Origin: Thysanoteuthis rhombus | Lineage: Eukaryota > Mollusca > Cephalopoda > Oegopsida > Thysanoteuthidae | Direction: 5' to 3' | Length of the DNA stretch: 64,000 nt | Assembly: GCA_963457665.1 (NCBI GenBank) | Contig: OY735202.1 | Span: 50,208,281 to 50,272,280 of the forward strand | In this document: positions 22,726 to 33,989 of the stretch, piece by piece | Layout of the letters: each line of letters begins with the position of its first letter | How positions within the stretch are numbered: the stretch's first letter is position 1 | The notes under the pieces: model-generated | What the model saw: the letters and a program-made list of their open reading frames with translations, nothing else | What the model was told of the DNA's origin: nothing | Database searches by the model: none | Made by a program: the position numbers and the translations under genes

Positions 22726-23028
22726 GATCAAGCTTGCAAAATGCAATATTTATTGAAACTTTTACTTGGTTTTTGTCACTTGCATGAGGGGTCACATTAT
22801 ATTCATGGTTACATGAATCTAGCATTTTATGGTATGTTCTCTTATATGAGCGTAGAGCTTGAAATTTACCAGATCAAATTCCAAGGTAGACGTCTATACT
22901 CTGGTAATGATGATTAATGTAGTTTAGTTGTGGATACCATAAAACAATGAGAAGGCTGGTTGCTGATAATCAACATATGAAATGCAATGTGTGGGGACAG
23001 ATCCAGGGGGTCATCAAGGGTCTTCTAT

Positions 23029-24270
23029 TGTCATAAATCCCTATGAATGGTTTTAAAAAATTGTTAAAAAATATATTTTCATGGGTTTTTTTTTCATGTT
23101 CACTCCTATCTATCTTCACCAGTGATTCCCAAAGTGAATGCTACCTCCCCCTTGGGGTCACTGGAAGACTTCCAGGGTGTTCTGGAAGACCCCCAGCATT
23201 TTCTGAAAAATTTTTATATACACGGTTTCCTGTGCATCCTCCAAGTTTTAAATCTTTTTTCTCAACACATGATAACTTTCTCTTTTTCTTTAGGCAACCA
23301 GAGGCTGATAACAAATGAATTCTACTAATCATTACTTGAGAAAATTTTTTGTAGGGAGGTAATAAAAGTCTAAAAATATCTTATCAGTCAGCTGGTAACC
23401 TAAAACCCTGAGGTCAACTTGAGAGGATTTGCAATTCCACTCAAAGTTTTTAGTAAAAAGGAGTGTTATACCTTTCTGAAATGCTCAGACCACAAGGAAA
23501 TAGCAAAAATATGCTTACAATGATATTTGTGTACGTTACTGTCATAAATCCCTATATAAGGTTTCAAAAAATGGTTAAAAGAATTTTTTTTTCATATTCA
23601 CTCCTATCTGTCTTTACCAGTGATTCCTTAAGTGAGCTCTAACACCCACTTGGGCTCGCTGGAAGACTCAAAAGGGTGCCAGACGGTAATGTTGATGAAA
23701 TATATGCTCTAAAAGGGAGTGGTAATCCAAAAAAGTTTGGAAAATATTGGTCTATCTGATATCTCCAAAATTTCTCAATGAATGTCAATGATGACTTGTG
23801 GAAAGGTAAGCCAAGAGTTAACAAAGAAGTGATTATATTTTAAGGAATTTGTTTTTGATTGAGAGGTATCTCTAGGAGTACTCTATGTATTATAATTGAA
23901 TTTTGTCAAAAGGTGAGCCAGAGAACGAAAAAGAGAAATTATCAAATTTTGGGGCAGATCCTAAAATTTGTTTTTAATATTTTCTTTCTTTTTGCTTTTC
24001 TTTAATACATTTCTGTATTTACTCATGTCTGCCCATGCAATATCTCCAAAGGTTCTTGCAAAATTTAAAGGAAATTATGTGAAAGACTACGCCACATGTT
24101 CAGGAATTTGGTTTTTAATGAGAGATATTTTTTGATTTTTTTCTTGATACATTTCTGTTTTCACTCATGTTGGTCCACACAATACCTCCAAAAGCTCTCT
24201 ATGAATTTCAAACAAATTTTGTGAAAAAGTTGGCCACATGTAGCGATTAAATTTGATGGGGATCCAGGCA
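23029..24270. repeat. Duplicated block with hAT-like end and internal direct repeats
   Basis: 23029-23200 and 23534-23690 are copies (CATAAATCCCTAT, TTCACTCCTATCT, CAGTGATTCC, CTGGAAGAC). CAGTGATTCCCAAAGTG (23120) resembles a hAT terminal repeat. Further on, 23999-24130 and 24139-24270 are direct repeats (TACATTTCTGT, ACTCATGT, AATA(T/C)CTCCAAA, GCCACATGT). 23750-23880 is a weaker third relative. Confidence 0.65.
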
Positions 24271-26207
24271 TTTGTCTGCATAGTCTGTACAGGCGTATGA
24301 AAATTGATGATTTCAGTATCATTTGAAAATAATTTTATCAAAATCTGAAGTATTTAATTATTTTTATTTGTTATAAATATACATATATATATATATAATT
24401 GATGGTCATAATTAGGAGAAATGTTCATTCACAGTCGTCCATGTAAGCAAGAAAGTGAGGGATAGAGTGAAATTTCTGAATGTAAAGTTTCTTGTTTTCA
24501 AATTTTTGCAGTTTTCATTTAAATTTCTTGAGGGTGTTCTTTCTTTCAAACCATGGTGAGGGGCCAAGTTCACCTCCAGGTCATCTTGATGACACAACGC
24601 AATTTACTGCAAGGGTTGCCTGATAGTTGGAGACATTTCAGGCCAAAAACAAGCAAAAATGTCCAAGACAGGCCTAATGCCAAAATATAAGATTGCAATA
24701 CTGCAGTTCAAACCAGAAGTAAGAATTTATCAAAAAGACAATTGCAACAAAGTAGATTTTTCCTTTTATTCAAACAAATGGCAGAAAGTAAATATCAAAT
24801 TTAGCATTACTATACTCCTTGTTATTTCAAATGTTACTATTGCATCATCCCTTGTTCTTCATTTTGTTTTCTTTCATCAATGATGAACTCAAAGAGTTAT
24901 TTGGACAATTAAATCTTTCATGTTGTTTGTGTTATAAACATTGATGTTGGTAGTAAACAGAATATTGAAATGGTAGCTACATTTGAACATGGGATTCAGG
25001 TAATCTCAATCTCTTCCTCTTTCCTTGTTAGGCTCAGATTTCCATCCCTTGTCCAGGTTGAGTTGTGGAAGCCAAATCAGGATGAACTCTGAACTTGTCT
25101 GATAAATACATTCAGTCAACATGCTGTATGATAAAATAAACATAGAAAATTGTTGAATTTCAGTGATCTTCAATTTAGTTTCAAACTAAATTCAAACACA
25201 TTCAATTTAACAATTTGGTATATGAACCTCTAAAGCATGTTTCAAACTGCAGTTTGAACCTGAATTAAAGAACATGTGTGGCAGATGGAAATTCAAAACA
25301 TCCCAGAACATGGGAGTTGCCTGACCACAGAGCATGGAATTAGAGGGGTACAACCTGTATGTCATTTTTCTGATTGTTATCTCATTTTGTAAAAATGAGA
25401 CCCATTTCTTTCTCTCTTTCCGTAGAATATTGTGTCGACTTGAACCAGACAAAAAATGAGTTCTGAACAAACCACATAATGTAAATGACACTTCTCAGAG
25501 TTATAGACAATATCAAAGTGTAGACATAAAAATAATGAGAGCCAGTTGTGATAGAATGTAGATTAACCCATATATGCCAATAAGCCTATATTTGGTCCAA
25601 CTTAATAAATCGTTATAGAAAATATACTTACGGAAGAAACAGATCAACTTACATATGAATAATCAATCTCAAGATGATAAGATACATGCTTTCAGTTTTT
25701 TTTTTACAAATAAATTTGCATTACCTTTTTGATATACTTTCATTTACCCTATATTTCTAATCATACCGAAATCTTTAATTAGTTGAGAATCATCATCATG
25801 TTCATGCTTTGTGGTCAATGATGACAATAGCTTGAGTTCTGAGTGTTACAGCCATTGTGGAGCACTGTTGGGTTTGAAGTCATAACTTCCATCATGCTTA
25901 TCTTGGATTAAAATGAGGTTGGGCTGTACACCATCAGCCACACTATCCAGTCTCTGTCTGCCTGGGTCAAGCAGCAAGACATAGTCAGGATGGCTGAAGA
26001 CTGGCTTGGCTAAAATAGATAATCAGGGAGCTTGGTATGTCATGCCATGGTCCTCACGCTCCACAATTCATAACTGGCCATACCAAGGCCCCACTCCTTG
26101 GTTTGGAATAAGAATTGTCCATCTACAAGCTAACCATGGCTAGATAACCCTGTCTATCATGGTGTTCACCAATTGCTGGGATTTTTTCCAATTGTATTAG
26201 CCTAGTT

Positions 26208-26486
26208 CAGTGGTTCCCAACCTTTTCAAGCTCATTCCCCACTTTTCTCAATAGGATTGTCAACAAGTTTTTTCCCTTCCATTTAGGTAAGTTGCATCAA
26301 TGAATATTTTTTTTGCATATAATTAGACAGCTTCATCGTAAGAATTAGTTAAATTTAATAATTATAGAGCAAAAATAATTAGGAAAAATTGCAACCTTTA
26401 GTTTTACCTAACAGCCTTATTGCCACCTTGGACAATCTAAATTTTGCTCCCTTGGGGGTGAATTCCCCCTGGTTGGGAAACCACTG
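26208..26486. mobile_element. hAT-type MITE, both ends present
   Basis: CAGTGGTTCCCAACCTTTT at 26208 is mirrored by CCTGGTTGGGAAACCACTG ending at 26486. The 279 bp between have no coding capacity. CAGTGGTTCCCAA is a characteristic hAT terminus. I could not confirm an 8 bp target duplication. Confidence 0.8.
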
Positions 26487-26577
26487 GTAGGTTATCCAAT
26501 ATGATATTGTGCGTTTATTTACAATACAGTATGTACACTTCCCTGAAACAATTTGGTGTGTTATTGTTTTCTTACAG

Positions 26578-27142
26578 GAGGAGGAGAACCACCGACTTCT
26601 TTCTCATCCCGTGTGCTTGTTGCAGGCTTTTGGTTCTTCTGTATTATCATGATGTCAACATTCACAGCAAACTTGGCTGCATTTCTCACCGTCAAGAGGA
26701 TCACAAATGAACTGACCTCTTTGGATGACCTTGTAAAATCAAAGATCAGATACTCAGTTATGTCCAACACATCTGTGATGCGCTATTTTGAACGAATGAA
26801 AACGATTGAGGACAAACTTGACACAAGTTGGAAGCAGATGAATTTCCAGGAAGATTCCGATGGAAAACATGAACAAAACCTGGCAGTTTGGCACTACCCC
26901 ATCAGTGAAAAATATGTCACCATATGGAGTAAAATCCAGGAATATGGAATGGTCCAAAACACCACTGAAGCAATTAATAGAGTGAAGGCCGGAAAATTTG
27001 CTTACATAACAGAATCTCCTATCGTACAGTGGTATATGTCGAAGGATTGCAAGTTTACAAGTATTGGAGATCAGTTCAGTTCACGACCTTATGCCTTCGC
27101 CCTGAAACAGAATTCCCCATGGGTTAGTAAATTTTCAAGCAG
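26578..27142 (+). CDS. Ir25a-like: Ionotropic receptor (IR25-like), exon with M3 and S2
   Basis: The exon starts after TTTTCTTACAG and its first two bases complete the glycine codon left open by the previous exon, restoring GGGEPPTSF. It ends at AG before GTAAGTC (27143), leaving two bases of a serine codon. It encodes M3 with the gating motif STFTANLAAFLT, the IR/iGluR equivalent of SYTANLAAF with Phe replacing Tyr. Most of ligand-binding lobe S2 follows, including ERMKTIEDKL and LAVWHYPISEKY, the latter typical of IR25. An NTS near 26766-26774 lies in the region of the family's conserved Ser/Thr contact; exact alignment is uncertain by one or two residues. Glu in ITES at 27012-27014 matches the conserved acidic ligand contact. 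NTS and NTT are potential N-glycosylation sites. A MITE lies 92 bp upstream. Confidence 0.95.
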
Positions 27143-28202
27143 GTAAGTCAATGATTATGTTTGCATATTAATGATTCAACTAGTAGATAGTGGGTGGAGA
27201 AAGGTCACATTGGAGAAGCATTATTTATTTGTTCACAAATTCTTGAGTCAATGAATCGATGAGTAAATTTTTGTATCACTTGAATATTTTAGATTCTGTT
27301 ATTATTCTGAAAGATTATTATGAGAATAGGATGAGGGCTTTACTACGATGTAGCGGTTAACAAGCTGGTTTTTCAGATCATCAACACTGAGTAATGAGTT
27401 CTCTCTAAGTGCTCCATGTTTATGGCATTGTGGCAAAACTAAGCTAAGCTTAGTATATAATCACTATGAGCATTAAATGATGAGGAGGAGAAGGATGATA
27501 TTGCTCAGATGGAGAAAAATATACATTTTATTAGCGAATGTAACATGAAGACAAAGAAATAACATGATTGGATGACTGTAGTGATTTACTGGGAATTTTG
27601 AGAATCACTTGAATTTTACCATGTTAACAAATGTTAAGAGCATAAATCTAAAGCTGTCCTTGAGAACAGGAGAATAAGATACTTAACAAATTTGAAATAT
27701 AGACACAGCATTCTATTCAGTCAGGCACTCCAAAATTGACATATTTTGCTTTGACACTAGATGACATTACTTTGTATGTCTATAGTCTTACAAACACCAA
27801 AAATACAATTTGGTTTTGAAAAATTTATTAAGATAAGATATAATGCAAGGTTGTCATGTATTTTACTTACCATCAATTGTTTTGAAAACTTCAAACATAA
27901 TCCATCGCACCACGTTGATCGAAACATTAATTGGATTTACTTCTTTTATTCAAAGTTTATAAAGTTCCAAAAACACCCAAATGCAATTTGGTTTTTACGA
28001 AGATTCACAGTAAAAGAAAATGCAAAGTAATTACATATTTTACCTTACCGACAACAGTTCTAAAATCATAATTGGATGTTTTAAGAACTTTATGAACAGA
28101 TAATCTATTAATAAAAACTTCTCCATCGCAGACTTCAAATAGTCAAAGATTGAAATTATATTTCATTGATTTTGATTATATTTTCTTGTTTTTGCATTCC
28201 AG
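27143..28202 (+). other. Intron of the receptor gene, with SINE-like unit at 27345-27640
   Basis: The SINE-like unit has a tRNA-like head (GATGTAGCGGTTAACAAGC, then AATGAGTTCTC). Its body shares GATGAGGAGGAGAA and GTGATTTACTGGGAAT with 18165-18400. 27740-28150 contains two similar stretches (CACCAAAAATACAATTTGG and CACCCAAATGCAATTTGG), a diverged local duplication. Confidence 0.6.
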
Positions 28203-28407
28203 TATTTTGGATCTGCAGCAAAAGACTATGCTTGAGAAATACAAGAATGAATGGTGGAAAGAAAGAGAATGTGACTCAAATGTGAATGCCAATAAAGGTC
28301 TGGACATTAAAAGACTTGCAGGAACATTCATTGTCATTGGAATTGGTCTTGGTTGTGGAATACTTTTTCTTGTATTGGAACTCATCTGGAACAAATATTA
28401 CTTCAAG
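28203..28407 (+). CDS. Ir25a-like: Ionotropic receptor (IR25-like), exon with end of S2 and M4
   Basis: The exon starts after TTTGCATTCCAG; its first T completes the split serine codon, giving SILDLQQKTMLEKYKNEWW. This is the family's end-of-S2 helix, whose Lys-x-x-Trp-Trp pattern precedes the M4 linker. It ends at TTCAAG before GTAATAG (28408) in phase 0. A cysteine in the ERECDS stretch is placed like the conserved S2 cysteine of these receptors. M4 occupies roughly the last 30 residues, a hydrophobic span with IVIGIGLGCGILFLVLE. The three introns flanking and separating these exons are 7454, 1060 and 1413 bp. Confidence 0.93.
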
Positions 28408-28506
28408 GTAATAGACCTTTTCCTAAGATTCAAATCAATCTGATAATTGAATTATAAATTGAATTACTTTTGGAGATCTTTTGCAACTGTTAAAAACAAA
28501 CAAATA

Positions 28507-29216
28507 CAGGTCTGGTTAGTCACTCAATAGAAACAGTCATTTAACCAACATCTTCAAAAAATGATCAATTAATGAATTGAAGAAAGGGTGATCAATAGAT
28601 AAATAACTACTCTCGCATTTTGTTGAGTGCTAAACAAAGTCCAAATTTTCAATGAACAAGCATGAATGCTGTCCAACATGAACTAAGGGACCAATTTTGC
28701 AAAAAATTACATTATAATTTGAACCCCCACTGAAAAGCAAATGTTAAATTTTCAGCTGCCTAGCTCTATTTGTGCCTGCATGATTTATAGGTTTCTTCAG
28801 TCTTTAATTTGGTCTTGCTAGCTGATATAAAATATAACATATGTATTTATATGTCATTTGTACTGGCTACAGCAAGGGAACTAAAGAGCTGAAAAATTTG
28901 AACGCTTACTCCTCATTTATGTTGGGGAGAAAAACTTTTTTTTTAAGATAACCCCCAAATATGCTTTTAATGACAGATTTACTAAGCAATGAAAGTTTAT
29001 GCTAAATTTTATCCCTTAGTTAGTGTTGGGATACATTCAGACTTTTTTTTTTCTGAAAATTCAAACTTTTTTTAGTGATCACAACCCAATAAAAGGCAAG
29101 AGAAGTAAATCATTCATTGATCATCCCATTTGTCCAATTTTCCAATTCTTCCCCCAACATGCTGTCAAAAAATGTTGGTCAAGTGACAGTTTCTATTGAA
29201 TGACTAATCATACCTG
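28507..29216. repeat. R1 copies 6 and 7, head-to-head inverted pair within the last intron
   Basis: 28507-28788 is a forward copy starting GGTCTGGTTAGTCACTCAAT. 28789-29216 is a reverse copy ending CTATTGAATGACTAATCATA then CCTG. Together they form an approximately 710 bp inverted repeat between the M4 and tail exons. Confidence 0.8.
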
Positions 29217-29239
29217 TTTATCATTTTTCCAGATCTTCA

Positions 29240-29705
29240 TTATTATCATCATCATCAGTCTATTAATGTCTGTCGTCGGACATAGACCTTCACCAAGATT
29301 CACCAGACCTCTTTATCATTGGCATTGTGGAGCCAGTATTTTCTGAATTTATCTAGCTCGTCACACCATCTTACTTTCTGTCGGCCAAAGCCTCGCACCT
29401 GATCTCTGGGGATCCACGTTGCAAGGTGTTATGTCCTACAGTTGTCTGACATTCTTGCGATATATCCAGCCCATTGCCATTTAAGTTTTCTAATAGTTTC
29501 TATGATGTCTCGTAATCCTGTCTTTTCTCCAATATACTGTACAGTCTTGAGATCTCTCCATGTGGGGTTGAACATGATTCTCTCATTTGCATGTTGTATG
29601 GTTCTCAGTTTGAGGGTCAGTCTCTTGCTTAGGTTTCATGTTTCAGCTCTGTATGTGACTATCAGTAAGATACATTGATTGTATACCCTCCTTTTTAAGA
29701 GTTGA
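29240..29705 (-). mobile_element. RTE-like LINE 3' end in the last receptor intron
   Basis: Minus-strand frames correspond to those at 19890-20530. TTAGAAAACTTAAATGGCAA and the GGGCTGGATATATCGCAAG segment stand where GHVARM lies. The tail is GACTGATGATGATGATAATA on minus. Frames are broken. Confidence 0.7.
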
Positions 29706-29820
29706 GACATACAATTAGACATTATAATTATGGCTTATCAATGAAAATACTTGAGAAATCTTTTATTTTGATGTTATTTTTGTCAGTAAAATTAAATGCT
29801 TAATTTTTTTTTTATTTCAG

Positions 29821-29964
29821 AAAAAGAAGCCCAATCGTGGGGGACTTCCAGATATGAATGTGTCTGTTGTGTTTGGCAAATCAAACACTAACTTCAATAA
29901 CCATCAGAATGATTCAAATCATACCTACTCGAATCCTGCTTTTGATGAACCAAAGTACAAGTGA
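29821..29964 (+). CDS. Ir25a-like: Ionotropic receptor (IR25-like), terminal coding exon: cytoplasmic tail and stop
   Basis: The exon follows a long T tract and TTTCAG at 29820. It opens with KKKP, a basic stop-transfer segment directly after M4, and ends at TGA (29962-29964). The 47-residue tail is rich in Asn and Ser and carries NPAF eight residues from the end, an NPxF-type motif that in other membrane proteins can bind PTB-domain or endocytic adaptors. That role is not shown here. The four exons total 1236 nt, an exact multiple of three (411 codons plus stop), which supports the model. No AATAAA is apparent in the following 600 bp. A TATAAA near 30146 is a possible weak polyadenylation signal. 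Confidence 0.88.
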   Translation, partial: KKKPNRGGLPDMNVSVVFGKSNTNFNNHQNDSNHTYSNPAFDEPKYK

Positions 29965-30330
29965 ATTTTTGGACAAGTGTAAATAATGTATAGAATAGCA
30001 CAACCGGAGTCTGAAATACAGAATAATTTTTTTAAATATATTTGCACTTTATCAGACATTTTGAACACTTGAGATTATGTATCTTTGAAACATAAAACAT
30101 GTAATCCTTTTATATTGAATTGTTATGGTACTATTCATAATTTGTTATAAAAGTATTCAAGTACACTTGGGAAAATGAACATAACAACTCAAGTGTATAT
30201 AAGTTTTCAGGGACCTCATCTACACACACATATACACACACATGGAGAGAGACAAACAGAGACAGAGAGGGAGAAAGACAGACAGGCCAAGACAGAGATA
30301 GAGAAGATGTTCCAAAAGATGGTTGTTTTT
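29965..30330 (+). other. Probable 3' untranslated region of the receptor gene
   Basis: AT-rich sequence follows the stop codon, then a mixed CA and GA/GACA simple-sequence tract at about 30222-30306. The mature 3' end cannot be placed without transcripts, because no canonical polyadenylation signal is visible. Confidence 0.4.
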
Positions 30331-30768
30331 GCATTTCATTTCCTGTTTTTGTAAATTTTGCATCCAACAAATTTCTGAGGTTCAGATGTAAGTTTCTTAT
30401 TATCTTTTTCAAGAACAATTTTCACCTGAAAAAAAAGTGTGTATGCATTTTCTTTCTTTTCTTTTTCCATTTTGAGATATTCACTGTTATACACTGGTTC
30501 AGAGTAATGTTCTTCCCAACTGACCATTAAGTGCAATAATATCATTTTTTAAAATTTCCTAGGTGTGACAATTGCAATGAAAAGTCTGATCCAGAATTTA
30601 GAGTTTGGTGTGGTACATCACCCTCTTTACACACTCCCGCAAGAAGAAGTCACAAAAACAGAACAATATTCATAAAAGTAACATATGATTTCTAATAGGG
30701 AGTTAATTCACACCTACCCTGTATTTTTGCCACTTATTAATTTACCTATTTCAGTCAGATGCAGTAAT

Positions 30769-30825
30769 TTGAAACCATCAACCAAAACTGTCATCAAAAG
30801 TTCCTTCAGTTTTCAATTCAGTCTA

Positions 30826-30856
<31 letters not shown>

Positions 30857-31243
30857 ATGTATGTATGTATGTATGTATCTATGTATGTATCATGCATGTA
30901 GGCCACACCAATAGAGCTAGAGGGATAAAAAAAATTTAACATTTATGTCCAGAAAAAACAAGATTTTTCATTTCCTCCTAATAGGTTTTTAGTAGGGGGT
31001 TCAATTTACAATGTAATTTAATGCTACATTGACCTCCTAGTTCACGTTCAGCAGTATTTACACTTGTTTTTAAAAAAATTGTATATTTTTTTGTGTCCAC
31101 TTCCAAACAGATTATGAGAAAAATGACTTATTCATTGATCACCCCTTTTACCAATTTTTTAATCAATCACACCCAACACGGCATGCTGTCAAAAGACATT
31201 AGTCAGGTAACAGTTTCTATTGAGTGACTAACCAGATCTGTTT
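30769..31243 (-). repeat. R1 copy 8 (reverse, full length)
   Basis: TTGAAACCATCAACCAAAAC to CTATTGAGTGACTAACCAGA, with a (CTGG)n then (GTAT)n tract at 30823-30892. The Gly-Trp-Leu-Ala repeats in the overlapping frame come from the tetranucleotide tract and are not a protein. Confidence 0.85.
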
Positions 31244-31254
31244 ATCTACAAGGG

Positions 31255-31790
31255 TGGATCAAAAAATGTGTGACCAGACATGTGGTTATTAGGTGAATTT
31301 CAACCCAAAACTTTCACTGTATAATGTTTGATCTGTGTTTTTGATATTCATTACTGAATGAAGTTCATTGACAAAGGAGGAGATTATGTTGAAAAACAAA
31401 AATCTATTGTGTAAAATGTGATTTATCTTATCATTAGACTGCAAACTTGGTGATGTGCATATGAGGTGCAATGCTAAAGTTCCAAGAATTTGACTTACCC
31501 TGGCTCGTAGTTCCCACTGTTGCTTTCTAAGTAGACCCAGTGTTTTTTCCATGATTCCATACATCCCTGGAATGATGATGGTTTTGAGCAACTCCCATGA
31601 CTCTTTGTGGATATTCTTAATTGAGTCAAAACAATATCTTCCACTTGGAACTTTAGCATGGGGAACAGGAAGAAGTCTTTGGGGGCAAGGTCAGGTAAAT
31701 AGTGTGGGTGGGAAATGACTATCATGTTATTGGATGACAGGAACTGCCAGACAACTCCGCAGTCTTGGCACAAACTTCCACCCTGTGAGC
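31255..31790 (-). mobile_element. Mariner-like transposase C-terminal relic
   Basis: Minus-strand frames read VWQFLSSNNMIVISHPHYLP, DLAPKDFFLFPMLKF and later CMESWKKHWVYLESNSGNYE. They match the end of mariner transposases (SPDLAPxDFFLFPxLK, CMxxWxxRWxxCIxxxGxYFE). DLAPKD holds the last catalytic aspartate region. It is split between two frames. The N-terminal two-thirds are absent. Confidence 0.75.
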
Positions 31791-32796
31791 AAACACAAAC
31801 ACACTATGTTAGCTTTATATTTTAGTTCTATTTTGGTTTATTTTATATCTATCTTACATTTATGTCAACTCCATTCAATTTAATCTATTTACTAATATCC
31901 AAATTTAATTTATCTCCCTATTAGATTTAATTTAATTTTTTGTTAATCTATTTTGGTCTCCATTTTTATTGTATTTTTATTTCATTTTATTTCATTTTCT
32001 ATTTCTTTTTATTCCTTATATTGAGGTGGATTTGAGGGTGGATTGCTTCTTTGTATGTGACAGTATTTTGCCATTAGTTTGTTATTGAGTTTTACAATTT
32101 CTTAGTTTCTGAAGTTTTTTAGTTTATCCATTTTTAGTTTTTTATTCATATGAATATGTTTTGCTTTTTTTACAAAAGAATCATAAAGTTTACCCTCTAC
32201 TTAATCAGCTATTAAATTGTATTACGTTTATGTTATCTATTTCTTGTAACTTAACCTAATTTTATTTTGTCTTATTTGATTTATTACCCCTATCCTCCAT
32301 ATAACTTACTCAAATCCAAACTTATTTTATTTTAATTGTTCATTTGTTTAAAACTACGACTATGCCAAAAAACTAATTCCTCCTTCATCCACTCAAACAA
32401 AACCTCTCTTCCTCTTCTAGACTTTCCCTAGGAAGAAAGCCTACACTAACACTTTGACACCACTCTCCTATTTAAGTATGGATGATTTAACTAAGATTAC
32501 TACCTTTCATCGTCTAACCTTAACCAAAACTCATTAAACATTCACTGGATCCCCCTATTGCACAGCAATAGAGATTAATTCAAAAGCGAGCATTACCCTG
32601 AAACAATAAGAACATTCTTTTAAAAAAACAACACAGTAGTTGGTTATTTATGATGGGATAGAAGCAGAAATAACCAGTTGCCTGGCAATCACATTGAACT
32701 AATCAGTAGCAACAAAGTTGTAAATATATATCTATTTATGTACTTGGAATAGTGAGCGCTTTTGTCATAAATAAAGCAATCTACCAAAAAGTATAT

Positions 32797-32844
<48 letters not shown>

Positions 32845-33985
32845 ATATTGATATTGATATATATATATATATTGATATATTGATATTTGTTATTGAGAGT
32901 AATGTTATTTATGAGGGAAGAGTGCTCAGTATCAGGGATAGAGCATATGTAAGTATTGACAGCATAAACAAAGAAATCAATGATTCATGATGACTCCAAG
33001 TTTTAACCTGCTGCAGTCTTCAAACCCTGTGCCACTCTTGGTATTGCAATCCCTATATATAGGTTATTGAAAGTCACATGTGAAAGGGAGTTGATGACAT
33101 ACATTAAGTAGGATTTTTCAACAAAATGGGTATTATTTTTGTTTAGTGATTGTTGGATTGTTCACAATTTTTCAATATTTTATCTATCAACATCCATTCT
33201 GGTCATTGTATCTGTTTTATTTTATTTATCTAATTTATGATATGACTCATTTCCAGATCATCACAAAAAAGCTGTTGCAACCAATTAAGACACAACTTGC
33301 ACTTCAGCTAAGTAGTATCAATTTTTGCTCAAACTATAAGTACATGAGTTTTTATATTCCAAATATGATCTTTCCGCCATTGCACTTGTGTTACCAAAAG
33401 TTAATGAATATAAGACATATGCTACTAGATCAGTAATTGAATCAACAAAAGATATTTTACTCAAAAGTCCTTATGAGGGATTTCTGACTTAACTTATCAA
33501 ATTTTACTTCAGTTAATTATTCTTATAGTTGAAAGTGTGGGAGTTTTAAAGCTATTCTTATGATGGATAGCAATTGGCATTTTGATTCATTGTTTTTGTC
33601 TACTTGCCTAACTTCAGTCTCTCTAACTAGCCATCTATTTTCTTTTTGAATATTTACCTATGTAAGAGCTAAAAATAAAGGGAATTGAATTCATTGGAAC
33701 AAAGAAATAGTAGAGATACAGAAGATTAGAATAAATGGCTTTCAGATAAACTCGAATATTTCTTTTTTTTTCTCTCCTTTCCTTTGGAGTTTAGTTGTTG
33801 ATAATTGATCTGAATTGGATGCAAGTTGTTTGTTCAAATAAATTGTCTTAAATGTCTAACATACAAATAATGCACAGATTTTCAGATCAAAATATTTCAA
33901 GTTTCTAGGAGTTGCTGAGAGTCAAAAGATACCATGAAGGCCATCACTTTTTATTTTTAATTTTGTATCTCTGTAAAGACTGCAG
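31791..33985. other. No gene; T-rich and C/T-rich sequence with a TA/TTGATA microsatellite
   Basis: 31810-32340 is strongly T-rich and could be a retroelement 3' region. 32340-32480 is C/T-rich. 32792-32873 is a TA and TTGATA microsatellite. The frame at 33146-33436 has no recognisable domain. Confidence 0.45.
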
Positions 33986-33989
33986 CATA

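Larger units (their letters stand above)
19124..26577 (+). other. Intron of the receptor gene, within the pore-loop glycine codon
   Basis: This 7454 bp intron separates the pore helix from M3. It contains SINE-like units (19590-22110), a LINE 3' end (19890-20530), a mariner relic (20640-21629), a tRNA-like sequence (22509-22575), a 42 bp tandem pair (22642-22725), duplicated units (23029-24270) and a hAT-type MITE (26208-26486). No further exon was recognised in it. From 24271 to 25760 I see only unique AT-rich sequence with a short TA tract near 24380. 25780-26200 is more GC-rich and repeat-like, but I could not classify it. Confidence 0.85.

Noticed and set aside
30685-30939. Frame with Gly-Trp-Leu-Ala repeats
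   Set aside because: Produced by the (CTGG)n tract inside an R1 copy; similar frames at 47092-47352 and 62739-62927 have the same cause.
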